From contig NZ_CP020555.1 in NCBI RefSeq assembly GCF_002080455.1, forward strand, positions 1,798,001-1,862,000: a stretch of 64,000 bases of DNA. Direction: 5' to 3'. Made by a program: the position numbers and the translations under genes. This DNA comes from Streptomyces sp. Sge12 (GTDB lineage Bacteria; Actinomycetota; Actinomycetes; Streptomycetales; Streptomycetaceae). Below the pieces are notes generated by a model. The model ran no database searches, was not told the origin of the DNA, and worked only from the letters and a program-made list of their open reading frames with translations. Of this stretch, positions 1 through 9,500 are shown in pieces (the stretch's first letter is position 1; every line of letters starts with the position of its first letter).

Positions 1-777
1 GATCTGGAACGACCGCAGGGCCGTCTCGATGCCGCTGCCCTCCGGGCCCAGCAGGGCGGAGGCGGGCACCGGGCAGTCGTCGAACTCCACCCCGGCGAAC
101 CGGCAGCCGCGCAGCCCGACCGGGGTGCGGCGCGCCGTCACGGCCGCCCGTACGTCGCTCAGCTGCCCGGGTTCCAGCAGCAGCACCGAGTGGCTGCGGC
201 TGCCGGGGGCGGGGTCGGTACGGCAGAACAGCACCAGTGCCCCGGCCCGTTCCAGGTTGTTGACCAACGGCTTGCCGCCGCTGATCAGATAGCCGTCGCC
301 GCTGCGGCGGGCGGTGACCTGGCTGCGTACGTAGTCGTTGCTGTGGGCGGTCTCGTGCTGTGCGATGGCCGCTTTGCCGCCGTCGCGCAGCAGCCCGGCC
401 AGCCAGTGCCGCTGCCGGGAGCTGCCGGCCGTCCAGACGTCGGAGGCCGCCATGAAGGTGGTCATGCCGTGGCCCATGGCCAGGCCCACGTCCCGGCGGA
501 AGACCGGGCGCATGATCCTGACCAGGGTGTCCATCCCGTCGAGCCGCCCGCCCAGGGCGCGCGGAATGTACTCGTCGGTGATCCCGAAGTCGTCGAGCAG
601 CGCCTCGCCGGCGGCGAAGGGCACGGCGGCGCGGTCGGCCTCCAGCAGCGCGGTGTAGCCGACCGGGTTGGCCGGGTCCGAGGGATCGCCGAACAGCGCC
701 TCCAGCTCGGCGACCCGGGCCCGGACGGCGTGTTCGCGCTGCTGCGCCGACGCCTGCTCGCCGAGGAGCGAGGTCAC
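1..777 (-). CDS. acyl-CoA dehydrogenase family protein (C-terminus cut by window start)
   Basis: The reading frame is open from GTG at 777 to the window edge (259 codons). Residues such as DDFGITDEYIPRALGG, AIAQHETAHSNDYV and YLISGGKPLVNNLERA match the N-terminal and middle domains of flavin-dependent acyl-CoA dehydrogenases; the C-terminal helical domain with the catalytic base lies outside. GTG 777 overlaps the stop of the upstream acyl-AMP ligase by 4 bp (GTGA), so the two are probably translationally coupled; GTG at 780 with the same GGAGG site is an alternative. Next to a fatty acyl-AMP ligase it probably desaturates an acyl chain for a lipidated natural product. That role is inferred from context. 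Confidence 0.85.
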   Translation of the reverse strand, partial: MTSLLGEQASAQQREHAVRARVAELEALFGDPSDPANPVGYTALLEADRAAVPFAAGEALLDDFGITDEYIPRALGGRLDGMDTLVRIMRPVFRRDVGLAMGHGMTTFMAASDVWTAGSSRQRHWLAGLLRDGGKAAIAQHETAHSNDYVRSQVTARRSGDGYLISGGKPLVNNLERAGALVLFCRTDPAPGSRSHSVLLLEPGQLSDVRAAVTARRTPVGLRGCRFAGVEFDDCPVPASALLGPEGSGIETALRSFQI

Positions 778-2585
778 CACCGTCTTCCTCCGTCGGCTCC
801 TTCCGGCCTCAGCAGGTCGTCGCCGAACAGCGCGTCCTCGATCCGGACCAGTGCCCGTACGTCCGGGGTCAGCACCTCGTACTCGCCGCGCAGCACCCCG
901 TCGAGGAAGAGGCCGCGCATCAGGGTGCGCTGCACCTTGCCGCTGCTGGTGCGGCGTACGGTGCCCGGGCGTACGAGCAGGACGTTCCCGGCCGGGATCT
1001 CGAACTCCTTGCCGATCAGCGCCTGCATGCGCTGTGCGACGGTCCGCAGCTCGGCGCCGTCCGCGCCGCGCACCTCCTGGACGAGGACGAGCTGCTCGCT
1101 CCCGGCGTCGACGGAGAAGGCGGCGCCCGCGCCGAAGGTCAGCGCGGGACTGACGGTGCGGGCGGCCCATTCGACGTCCTGCGGGTACACGTTGCGGCCG
1201 TTGATGATGATGACTTCCTTGAGCCGCCCGGTCACGAACAACTGGCCGTCCTCGAGCATCCCGAGGTCGCCCGTGCGCAGGAAGTTGCTCTCCTCGCCGT
1301 TGAGGCTGGCGAGGAAGGTGTGGACGCTCTCCGCGGGCCGCCGCCAGTAGCCGCGGGCCACGCTGTAGCCGCGCAGCCAGATCTCGCCGACGGCGCCGGC
1401 CGGGAGTTCGCGGTGGGTCAGCGGGTCGACGATGCGCACGTCCACGTCGACCGGGGTGCCGCAGCCGACCAGGGTCCGGGCGCGCTCGCCCGATCCGGCC
1501 CGCAGCACCTGGTCGCGCTCCAGGGCGGTGCGGTCGAAGTCCTTGCGGACGTGCGGGGTGCCGGGGGCCCCGCCGGAGACGACCAGGGTGGCCTCGGCCA
1601 GTCCGTAGCAGGGGTAGAGGGCCTCGGGGCGGAATCCGGCGGGGGCGAACCGTTCGGCGAAGGCGTCGAGGCTCTCGGGGCGTACGGGTTCGGCGCCGTT
1701 GAGGGCGAGGCGCCAGCGGGACAGGTCGAGGGCGGCGATCTGCTCGTCCTTGACCCGGCGCACGCACAGGTCGTAGCTGAAGTTGGGGCCGCCGCCCACG
1801 GTGACGCCGTACTCGTCGATGGCCTGGAGCCAGCGCAGCGGGCGTTTGACGAAGGACAGCGGGGTGACCTGGACGCTGTGGCTGCCGAGCCAGACGGGGT
1901 GCAGCAGGTGGGCCACGAGTCCCATGTCGTGGAAGTAGGGCAGCCAGCTTCCGAAGCGGTCCTCGCGGGTGGTGCGCAGCACCTTCTGCAGGGCGGCCTG
2001 GTTCGCCAGGAGGTTGTGGTGCGAGACGGTGACGCCGCGCGGTTCGGAGACGGAGCCCGAGGTGTACTGGAGGAAGACGAAGTCGTCGGGGCGGGCGGGG
2101 ACGGGCCGCCAGGCGTCGGCGTCGCCGATGCCGGGCGCGTCGGTGACCAGGCAGGCCGCGTCGGGACGGGAGTTGCGGGCGAGCCAGAGGGCGACCTCGG
2201 GGGCGGCGGCCGTCTCGGTGAGGACCAGCTTCGCGCCCGTGTCCTTCAGTACGGCGGTGGTGCGGCCCAGGCGCTTGTCGCGGCCCGCCTCCCCCGGCAT
2301 CGGTACGGGGACCGCCACGGCCCCGGCGTAGAGGCAGCCCGCGAAGGCCTTGAGGAACTCGGTGGTGGCGGAGAAGACGAGGAGCACCGGCTCCCCGGCC
2401 ACCGCGTACTCCTGGAGGCAGGACGCGATGCGTCTGGCCTCCCGGTCCAGTTCTCCGTAGGTCAGGTGCTCGGCCTCCGCGCCGCCGGCCGCCTCGCGCA
2501 GGAAGATGTGGACGTCCTCGTCGGCGAGTTCGGCCGCCCGAACCCGGAGGAGTTCGGTGAAGGTGGCGAAGCGTGACTCTGACAT
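774..2585 (-). CDS. fatty acyl-AMP ligase (FAAL-type adenylating enzyme)
   Basis: A 603-residue ANL-superfamily adenylate-forming enzyme. The phosphate-binding motif YTSGS lies near residues 174-179, and GEIWLRGYSVARGYW, FLRTGDLG and GRLKEVIIINGRNVYPQD give the later core motifs. Pro- and His-rich sections (SWLPYFHDMGLV, GGPNFSYDLCVRRV) are typical of FAALs, which activate fatty acids as acyl-AMP for transfer to an ACP rather than to CoA. ATG 2585 is preferred because GAGGGG sits 9 nt upstream; ATG at 2594 is possible. It is the first gene of a minus-strand pair with the acyl-CoA dehydrogenase and diverges from the carboxylase genes. No ACP, NRPS or PKS is visible, so any megasynthase partner lies left of position 1. 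Confidence 0.88.
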   Translation of the reverse strand: MSESRFATFTELLRVRAAELADEDVHIFLREAAGGAEAEHLTYGELDREARRIASCLQEYAVAGEPVLLVFSATTEFLKAFAGCLYAGAVAVPVPMPGEAGRDKRLGRTTAVLKDTGAKLVLTETAAAPEVALWLARNSRPDAACLVTDAPGIGDADAWRPVPARPDDFVFLQYTSGSVSEPRGVTVSHHNLLANQAALQKVLRTTREDRFGSWLPYFHDMGLVAHLLHPVWLGSHSVQVTPLSFVKRPLRWLQAIDEYGVTVGGGPNFSYDLCVRRVKDEQIAALDLSRWRLALNGAEPVRPESLDAFAERFAPAGFRPEALYPCYGLAEATLVVSGGAPGTPHVRKDFDRTALERDQVLRAGSGERARTLVGCGTPVDVDVRIVDPLTHRELPAGAVGEIWLRGYSVARGYWRRPAESVHTFLASLNGEESNFLRTGDLGMLEDGQLFVTGRLKEVIIINGRNVYPQDVEWAARTVSPALTFGAGAAFSVDAGSEQLVLVQEVRGADGAELRTVAQRMQALIGKEFEIPAGNVLLVRPGTVRRTSSGKVQRTLMRGLFLDGVLRGEYEVLTPDVRALVRIEDALFGDDLLRPEGADGGRRW

Positions 2586-2815
2586 CCGCGGCATCCCCTC
2601 GGGTCTGCGGGCCCGTGGAGTGGCGGACCTCGATTCCCCGGATCATGCGTGCGCCTCCTTAAGGGGCGCTTGGGTGCGTCGGCGCGGCCGCCACCCCTAC
2701 TCCGGTCAGGGGGGTGGTCGCTGTTCTCCGCGCGCTCGGCAGGCGTTTTCAATGGCGGGCACTGCCCAGGGCGCCGCCAGCGGCGCGCCCAGACGGCCGA
2801 AGAGACGGGTGGAGC

Positions 2816-4375
2816 ATGACAGTTGCCGATGTCGGTGTCCGAGTGGCCGAACTAGGAGCGATCAAGGAGTCCGCCGGGCTGGGCCCGTCGCCGAGCGCCT
2901 CCGAGGCGCAGCACGCCCGCGGCAAGCTGACCGTGCGCGAGCGCCTCGACCTGCTCTTCGACCCCGGCACCTTCCGTGAGATCGAGCAGTTGCGCCGGCA
3001 CCGGGCCACCGGGTTCGGCCTGGAGGACCGCCGGCCGCACACCGACGGCGTGGTGACCGGCTGGGGAAAGGTCGGCGGCCGCCGGGTGTTCGTGTACGCG
3101 CACGACTTCCGGATCTTCGGCGGCTCCCTCGGCGAGGCGCACGCCCAGAAGATCCACAAGGTGATGGACCTGGCGCTGGCCGCGGGCGCGCCGCTGGTGT
3201 CGCTCAGCGACGGGGCGGGGGCCCGGATCCAGGAGGGGGTCACCGCGCTCGCCGGCTACGGCGGCATCTTCCGCCGCAACGTGGCCGCGTCCGGGGTGAT
3301 CCCGCAGATCAGCGTGATGCTGGGGCCGTGCGCGGGCGGGGCGGCGTACTCCCCCGCGCTGACCGACTACGTGTTCATGGTGCGCGACATCGCGCAGATG
3401 TACGTCACCGGACCCGACGTGGTGCAGGCCGTGACCGGCGAGCGGATCAGCCACAACGACCTCGGGGGCGCGCAGGTCCACTCTTCGGTCTCCGGTGCGA
3501 GCGCCTTCCTGTACGACACCGAGGAGGAGTGCCTGGAGGAGGTACGGCACCTGCTGTCGCTGCTGCCCTCCAACAACCGGGAGATGCCGCCCTCGGTGGC
3601 CGGCGGGGATCCGGCCCACCGGCGGACCGGGGCGCTGTCCCACCTGGTGCCGGCCGACCCGGCCCGCTCGTACGACATGCGCGCCGTGATCGAGGAGATC
3701 ATCGACGACGGTGACCTGTTCGAGGTCCACGCGCACTGGGCGACCAACATCATCTGTGGACTGGCCCGGCTGGACGGCCACGTGGTGGGCGTCGTGGCCA
3801 ACCAGCCCGCCTCCCTGGCCGGGGTGCTGGACATCAACGCCTCGGAGAAGGCCGCCCGGTTCGTGCAGACCTGCGACGCCTTCAGCATTCCGCTGGTGAC
3901 CCTCGTGGACGTACCGGGGTTCCTGCCCGGCAGCGGCCAGGAGCACGGCGGGGTCATCCGGCACGGGGCGAAACTGCTGTACGCGTACTGCGCGGCCACC
4001 GTGCCCCGGGTGCAGGTGATCCTGCGCAAGGCCTACGGCGGTGCCTACATCGTCATGGACTCCCGCTCGATCGGCGCGGACCTGTCCTTCGCCTGGCCCA
4101 CCAACGAGATCGCCGTCATGGGCGCCGAGGGCGCGGCCAATGTCGTCTTCCGCCGGGAGATCGCCGCCTCGGACGATCCGGACGCGGCGCGCGCGCAGCG
4201 CGTCAAGCAGTACCGGCAGGAACTCATGCACCCCTACTACGCGGCCGAGCGCGGCCTCGTCGACGACGTCATCGACCCGGCCGCGACCCGGCAGGTACTG
4301 GCGGACGCCCTCGAGATGCTGCGCGCGAAGCACGTGCCGCTGCCCGAACGCAAGCACGGCAACCCGCCGTTCTGA
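2816..4375 (+). CDS. acyl-CoA carboxylase beta chain (carboxyltransferase subunit)
   Basis: A 519-residue biotin-dependent carboxyltransferase of the propionyl/acetyl-CoA carboxylase beta family, close to the usual 520-530 residues. Visible hallmarks are GARIQEGVTALAGYGGIF, the glycine-rich GPCAGGAAYSPALTD oxyanion loop, ASLAGVLDINASEKAARF and VDVPGFLPGSGQEHGG. It would carboxylate acetyl- or propionyl-CoA to malonyl- or methylmalonyl-CoA with a biotinylated alpha chain, which is not in the window. ATG 2816 follows GGTGGAG. Its stop overlaps the epsilon subunit start. The position beside a FAAL and a type II thioesterase suggests extender-unit supply for a polyketide or lipopeptide pathway (inference). 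Confidence 0.93.
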   Translation: MTVADVGVRVAELGAIKESAGLGPSPSASEAQHARGKLTVRERLDLLFDPGTFREIEQLRRHRATGFGLEDRRPHTDGVVTGWGKVGGRRVFVYAHDFRIFGGSLGEAHAQKIHKVMDLALAAGAPLVSLSDGAGARIQEGVTALAGYGGIFRRNVAASGVIPQISVMLGPCAGGAAYSPALTDYVFMVRDIAQMYVTGPDVVQAVTGERISHNDLGGAQVHSSVSGASAFLYDTEEECLEEVRHLLSLLPSNNREMPPSVAGGDPAHRRTGALSHLVPADPARSYDMRAVIEEIIDDGDLFEVHAHWATNIICGLARLDGHVVGVVANQPASLAGVLDINASEKAARFVQTCDAFSIPLVTLVDVPGFLPGSGQEHGGVIRHGAKLLYAYCAATVPRVQVILRKAYGGAYIVMDSRSIGADLSFAWPTNEIAVMGAEGAANVVFRREIAASDDPDAARAQRVKQYRQELMHPYYAAERGLVDDVIDPAATRQVLADALEMLRAKHVPLPERKHGNPPF

Positions 4376-4659
4376 TGAGTGAGCGGGCCGAACCACCCGT
4401 GAGGATCGTGCGCGGCGCCCCCGACGGCGCGGAACTGGCCGCCGTCCTCCTCGCGCTGCTCACCGCCACCGGGCACATGGAAGGGGCCGAGGAGGAGACC
4501 GCGCCGCCGGCCCGGGCCGCTTGGGGCCCGGCGCACGGCTGGCGTCCGCCGGGCGCCTGGACCACCGGCCCCGCGACCCGGACCGCCGGCCCCGTCAGGG
4601 CCACCCGCACGGGGGGCCGGGCCGCCCGCCCCCACCGAAAGGACACCGACCGACGATGA
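4375..4659 (+). CDS. acyl-CoA carboxylase epsilon subunit-like small protein
   Basis: A 94-residue protein whose ATG lies on the last base of the carboxylase beta stop (TGATG). The N-terminus IVRGAPDGAELAAVLLALL and the central tryptophan-containing segment AHGWRPPGAW fit the short epsilon subunits that bind actinobacterial carboxyltransferases and raise their activity. The C-terminal third is Arg/Pro/Gly-rich and looks poorly conserved. It ends in an ATGA overlap with the thioesterase gene, so all three genes form one translationally coupled unit. Confidence 0.75.
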   Translation: MSERAEPPVRIVRGAPDGAELAAVLLALLTATGHMEGAEEETAPPARAAWGPAHGWRPPGAWTTGPATRTAGPVRATRTGGRAARPHRKDTDRR

Positions 4660-5426
4660 CCCGTACGACCCTGACCCCTGCCGCCCCGCGGACGACCGGC
4701 GACTGGCTGCGCCGCTTCCACCCCGCCGAGGACGCCCCCGTCCGGCTGTTCTGCTTCCCGCACGCGGGCGGCTCGGCCAGCTACTACTTCCCGATGTCCC
4801 GGGCCCTGTCCCCGGACGCCGACGTACTGGCCGTGCAGTACCCGGGCCGCCAGGACCGCCGCCACGAGGCCTGCATCGACGACCTGCGGGAGCTCGCCGA
4901 CCGCGTCGTCGCCGAGCTGCGGCCCTGGTGCGACCGGCCGGTGGCCCTGTTCGGGCACAGCCTGGGCGCCTCCCTGGCCTTCGAGGTGGCGCTGCGGCTC
5001 CAGGAGGCCGGTGACCCGGCGCCGGTGGCGCTGTTCGCCTCGGGCCGGCGGGCCCCCTCGCACCACCGCGAGAACCAGCTGGTCCACCTCGCCCCCGACG
5101 ACCGGCTGCTGGCCGAGATCAAGGCGTTGAGCGGCACGGACCCGGCGGTGCTGGCCGACGACGAGCTGCTGCGCTCGGTCCTCCCCGCGATCCGCGGCGA
5201 CTACAAGGCCGCGGAAACCTACCGCTACCGCCCGGGGCCCGCCCTGGCCTGCCCGATCACGGTGCTCACCGGGGACATCGATCCCGCGGTGACGGCCGAG
5301 GAGGCCGCGGGCTGGGCCGACCACACCGGCGGACCGTTCGCCCTGCACCGCTTCGCCGGCGGCCACTTCTATCTCAACCAGCACGGCTCCGAGGTGATCG
5401 ACCTGATCCGGCAGCAGCTCGCCTGA
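4656..5426 (+). CDS. type II thioesterase (alpha/beta-hydrolase)
   Basis: A 256-residue alpha/beta-hydrolase of the stand-alone thioesterase II family that removes aberrant acyl groups from PKS or NRPS carrier domains. It shows LFCFPHAGGSASYY, the nucleophile elbow GHSLGAS (Ser about 102), Asp in VLTGDIDPAV and His in FAGGHFYL. ATG 4656 follows a GAAAGGA site and overlaps the epsilon subunit stop by 4 bp. Such enzymes almost always sit in secondary-metabolite clusters, supporting the view that the left end of the window is a cluster edge. Confidence 0.92.
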   Translation: MTRTTLTPAAPRTTGDWLRRFHPAEDAPVRLFCFPHAGGSASYYFPMSRALSPDADVLAVQYPGRQDRRHEACIDDLRELADRVVAELRPWCDRPVALFGHSLGASLAFEVALRLQEAGDPAPVALFASGRRAPSHHRENQLVHLAPDDRLLAEIKALSGTDPAVLADDELLRSVLPAIRGDYKAAETYRYRPGPALACPITVLTGDIDPAVTAEEAAGWADHTGGPFALHRFAGGHFYLNQHGSEVIDLIRQQLA

Positions 5427-5450
5427 TCCGTGCCGCCGCACCCTGCAACC

Positions 5451-5482
5451 GGGTCCGGCCACCGCCCGCGGTGGCCGGACCC
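5451..5482 (+). terminator. Rho-independent-type hairpin after thioesterase gene
   Basis: A perfect 13-bp stem (gggtccggccacc / ggtggccggaccc) with a 6-nt loop starts 24 bp after the thioesterase stop. There is no clear U-tract, as is common in Streptomyces terminators. Confidence 0.75.
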
Positions 5483-5607
5483 GCCCGTTCCCCCGCGCAC
5501 TACGGGCGCATTGACGGCGGAAAGTGGTGAAACCCGATCGGCAGTGCGGCGTTAGACGGGTGGGCCGCCGTTTCGCCCGCGGCCCAGACGCGAGCACGAG
5601 GAGCACG

Positions 5608-6495
5608 ATGACACACCCGAAGCCGGCCGGACGTGGTCGGATGAAGCTGGCAGCCCGATGCCGGGTGGCCACGGAGGCCCCCGCCTTCGGGATGGTCGTC
5701 TTCTGCGCGATCCTGTTCAACGCCGCGCTGATGGGGGTGGAGACGTACAGCGGGCTCGCCGAGGAGTACCGGCTCGTGCTCCAGGGCGCGGAGAACTGCT
5801 GCCTGGCCCTGTTCACCCTGGAGATGCTGCTGCGCGTGGGCGCCTGCGCCGACCGGCCGAAAGCATTCTTCCGCGACCCGTGGAACCTCTTCGACCTCGC
5901 GGTCGTGGCCTCCGCCTTCATCCCGCTCGTCCGCGAGAACACCACCCTCCTGCGGCTCCTGCGCCTCGCCCGCGTCCTGCGCACCGCCCGCTTCCTGCCG
6001 CACCTGCGCATCCTGCTGATCGCCGTCGGCCGCAGTCTGCCGGGCACCGCCAGCTTCCTGTTCGTCGGCGCACTGGTGCTGTACGTGTACGCCATGGTCG
6101 GCTGGGTCTGCTTCGCGGAGTCCGACCCCGGGCACTACGGCTCGGTGGGCCGCGCCATGCTCACGCTCTTCCTGCTGACCACGCTCGACGGGCTGACCGA
6201 CGCGGTCCGCGCGGGACTGCAGATCTCCCGGCTGAGCATCATCTACTACGCCTCGTACGCGCTGCTCGCCTCCTTCGTCCTGGTGAACGTACTCATCGGC
6301 GTCGTCCTCAACTCCCTGGACGAGGCCCGCGAGATGGAGGACGAGGCGAACCGCGCCCCGGCACCGGACACGGACCCCGACGTCCGGGCCCGGATCGCCA
6401 CGGCCCGGCGGGCCCTGGACGAGATCGAGGCGAGCCTCCCGCTGGCCGTGGAGCGTCCGGAGCGGCAGCTGGAGGCCTCGCACACCGGGGCCTGA
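5608..6495 (+). CDS. voltage-gated cation channel, single-domain NaChBac-like
   Basis: A 295-residue six-helix ion-transport protein. The S4 voltage sensor is clear, with arginines every third position (R116, R119, R122, R125, R128 in LLRLLRLARVLRTARF). A pore segment carries the sequence TLDGLTD at 192-198, where characterised bacterial sodium channels have TLESW. S6 (ALLASFVLVNVLIGVVLNSL) precedes a cytoplasmic tail with an acidic helix. ATG 5608 is chosen because GAGGAG lies just upstream; in-frame starts further upstream lack a site. It would tetramerise in the membrane. Ion selectivity cannot be read with certainty because the key glutamate is replaced by aspartate. It stands alone and converges on the conflict operon. 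Confidence 0.88.
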   Translation: MTHPKPAGRGRMKLAARCRVATEAPAFGMVVFCAILFNAALMGVETYSGLAEEYRLVLQGAENCCLALFTLEMLLRVGACADRPKAFFRDPWNLFDLAVVASAFIPLVRENTTLLRLLRLARVLRTARFLPHLRILLIAVGRSLPGTASFLFVGALVLYVYAMVGWVCFAESDPGHYGSVGRAMLTLFLLTTLDGLTDAVRAGLQISRLSIIYYASYALLASFVLVNVLIGVVLNSLDEAREMEDEANRAPAPDTDPDVRARIATARRALDEIEASLPLAVERPERQLEASHTGA

Positions 6496-6544
6496 GGACG
6501 GCCCGGGAGCCCGGGCGCGCCGGTGCGGGCCCCGGTGCGGCCGG

Positions 6545-9500
6545 TCATCCCGGGTCGGTCGTGACCAGCCCGATGTCCCAGGTGCCGTCCGGGCGTTCCT
6601 GGACGTCCCAGTGGCCCGGCCGGACGAGGGTGAAGTCGGGGGCGGAGTGGGTGGCCGCATCGAAGCGCACGCCGTCGAAACGGACCCTGCCGCGGAAGGT
6701 GGCCCGCTCGAGGTCCAGCGGTCCTTCGAAGGCGGATCCGCTGCAGATCAGGCCGCGGCGCCAGCTCGTCGACGCGAAGGAGACGGGTCCGGCGAAACCG
6801 GCCCCGCTCATCCCGGCGACGCCGCCGAAGGAGGCCCCGGTGAAGTCCGCCGACCCGGCCACCTGGACCGCGAACAGGTCCGCGGAGGCCTCCAGCACCG
6901 CCCGGCCGAAGGAGACGTCCTCCAGGAAGACCGCCTCCTTGAACCCCGCCGATCCGCGGAAGCGGGCCCGGCGGAAGGTGGCCGCGCGGTGGAAGCGGCT
7001 CATCTCGAAGTCGGCGGCGTACTGGAACACGGCGCCGTCGAGGGAGACCGGCCCGCCGAAGGTGGCTCCGCCGAAACCGGCCCTGCCCCCGAAGACGGCC
7101 CGGACGAAGGTGGCCCGGCCCGAGAACTCGATGTCCGCCCGGTTCCAGTCGTCCACGAAGTAGGCCCGGTCGAAGGCCGCCGGCCCCACCCGCAGCGGCC
7201 CGCGGCCACGCGGTTCCAGCGCCGTGAGCAGCCGTGGCAGCAGGCCGTTGTCGAAGGTGGTGCCCCGGAAGTCCAGCGGCGCGCCCGGCGCCAGGGTGGC
7301 GAGGTACTCCCGCTGCTCCTCGTCCCCGAGGTGGGCCAGGCACCTCGCGTGCCCGGGCACCCGGATCCCGATGCAGACCCAGGGCTCGGCCTCCGAGGCC
7401 TCGACTCCACAGGTCGGCCAGTCGACGGTCATGTCCAGGAGCCGGTCGGCCTCCGCCAGTACCTGCGCGAGCGGCTCGGCCACGGGTTCCGGGGCGACGC
7501 ACACCCAGCCCTCGTCCGCGGCGCCCACCCGCTCCAGGGTGACGTGGGCCGGGTAGCCGAACAGGCCTTCGAGATCCTCGTGCAGGCGGTGGGAGAGCGC
7601 GAGGACGAAAGACCCGGAGGAGGCCGTCCGCCGCAGCAGATCCGCGATCGCCCGGTGCCGAACCAGCCGTTCGGTCTCCGCCGTGCCGGTGCCCACGGCC
7701 ACGGCGAGGGAGGGGTGCATGCCGTCCATCCGCCGGTTTCCGTACGTGAGCACGGCCGCGCGCAGTCCGGACAGGAGCCGGCCCGCCTTGGCGTGCGCGC
7801 CCGGTGCGTCCAGCGTGATGAGGAGCGGGGCGTCCCCGTCCCCCTCTCTGCCGGACAGCCGCCCGGCGACGTCCGTGTCCGCCATGAGCTCGAGCAGCAT
7901 GGCGCCCGTCTCCGCCGTCGCCGAGCTCCCGGCCGGGTGGATGCCGTCGGCGCCGGGCAGCACCGCCAGGCACACCGCGGTCCCCGTGTCGGCCTCCGGC
8001 ACGGCACCCTCCAACACCGCGCGGAAGCCGCGTTGTTCCAGCAGGGCATCGGCGAGCAGGAACACCATGCGGTGGGGCCAGACCGTGTGGACGACCCCGA
8101 CCAGCCTGCCGTTCTCGGAGACCGGGCCGCCCCGGAAGTGCGTCCAGCTCTCCGGTTCCGCGGAGAGCCGGACGAGTTCACCGTTGCGGGCGCCGTCGTG
8201 CGGGGCCGGCGCGCCCGTCAGCGCGACCGGTTCGCCCTGGTCGGTGCGGCCGTCGACCCGCAGCCGGTCCAGGACGTGGTGGCCCTCCGCCGTCAGCAGG
8301 CCCAGGGGCTCCGCGCACACGGCAGGGTCCACCAGGTCCTCGTCGGCCTGGAGCAGCAGCATGCGGGGGACCGCGTCGTCCGACCACACCGTGCGGCAGG
8401 GGATCTCCCGGTCGCCCGGACGCACCCAGGCCACCGTGCCCGGGGGCAGCTGCGCGTCGCCGACCGTGAGCACCAGCCGCGGTGTCAGCAGGGTGCCGAC
8501 CTCCTGCGGTTCGGGCATCCCGTCGTGGCGGACCCGGACGACCCGGTCGGCGAGGCCGGGCTCGCGGGGCGGCCGTACGGCGAACGGCAGGGCGTCTTCC
8601 GCCACCCGGCGGCGGCCCTCGCGGCCCGTGGTGACGCGGGTCGCGGAGAAGTCCGGGCCGGTGCGCCGGTTGCGGGACACGAACTCCCAGACGCGCCGCC
8701 GCACCAGCTCCCGTACGGCGGCCACGTCCCCGCGCAGCTGCGAGCCGAGCAGGGCCTCCCGGACGCCGGGCAGAAACTGGAACTCCACCTCCTGCGGCAC
8801 CTGTTCGTCCTCCCAGTCCTCGAAGAGCCCGCCGAGGGCGACCTCCGCCAGGTGGCCGTGCTCCGAGTCGCGCAGCAGGGAGCGCCGGACGAGGGTCATC
8901 ACCGGCAGGGTGAGGGGTACGGCGGCCAGGTGGGCGGCGAGCTGCTGGGCCGTCGGGGAGGCACTCGCCCGGAAGCGCTCCACCACCTCCAGGGCGCTGC
9001 GCCCGGCGCCGGGACCGGGATCCGCCGGGGTGCTCGCGGCGCCCGCCGCCGCGTCCAGGCGCAGGCAGGCCAGGCGCCGCCACCGGCCGTCCCCGGAGAC
9101 CACCCGCACCAGCCGGGCCAGGCTTCCGGAGGCGACCCCGACGACGGGGACGACGGCCGCGGCGGCCCGGCCGGGTCCGGTGCGGCCGCGGCGGGCGACC
9201 GGGATGCGCTGCCAGGAGCGGGTGGCGGCGGCGGGCCGTTCGGCGCGGACGGCGAAGGGGACGGGCCGGACGGCGCCGCGCGTCCAGAGCCGTTCGGGCA
9301 GGACGTTGAGGACGGCCACGGCGTTGTGCGCGCACCAGTGCCGGAGCATGCCCTGTACGGGGGCCTCCCGCCAGCCGCCCGCCACGGTGTCGGAGAGTAC
9401 GAGGATCAGCCGGCGCCCCGCGGGGTCGGCCAGTTCGAGGGGGGTGCGGGGCGGGCCGCCGGGGCCGCGGGTGACCATCGGGGTGGCGCCGGCCGCGGTG

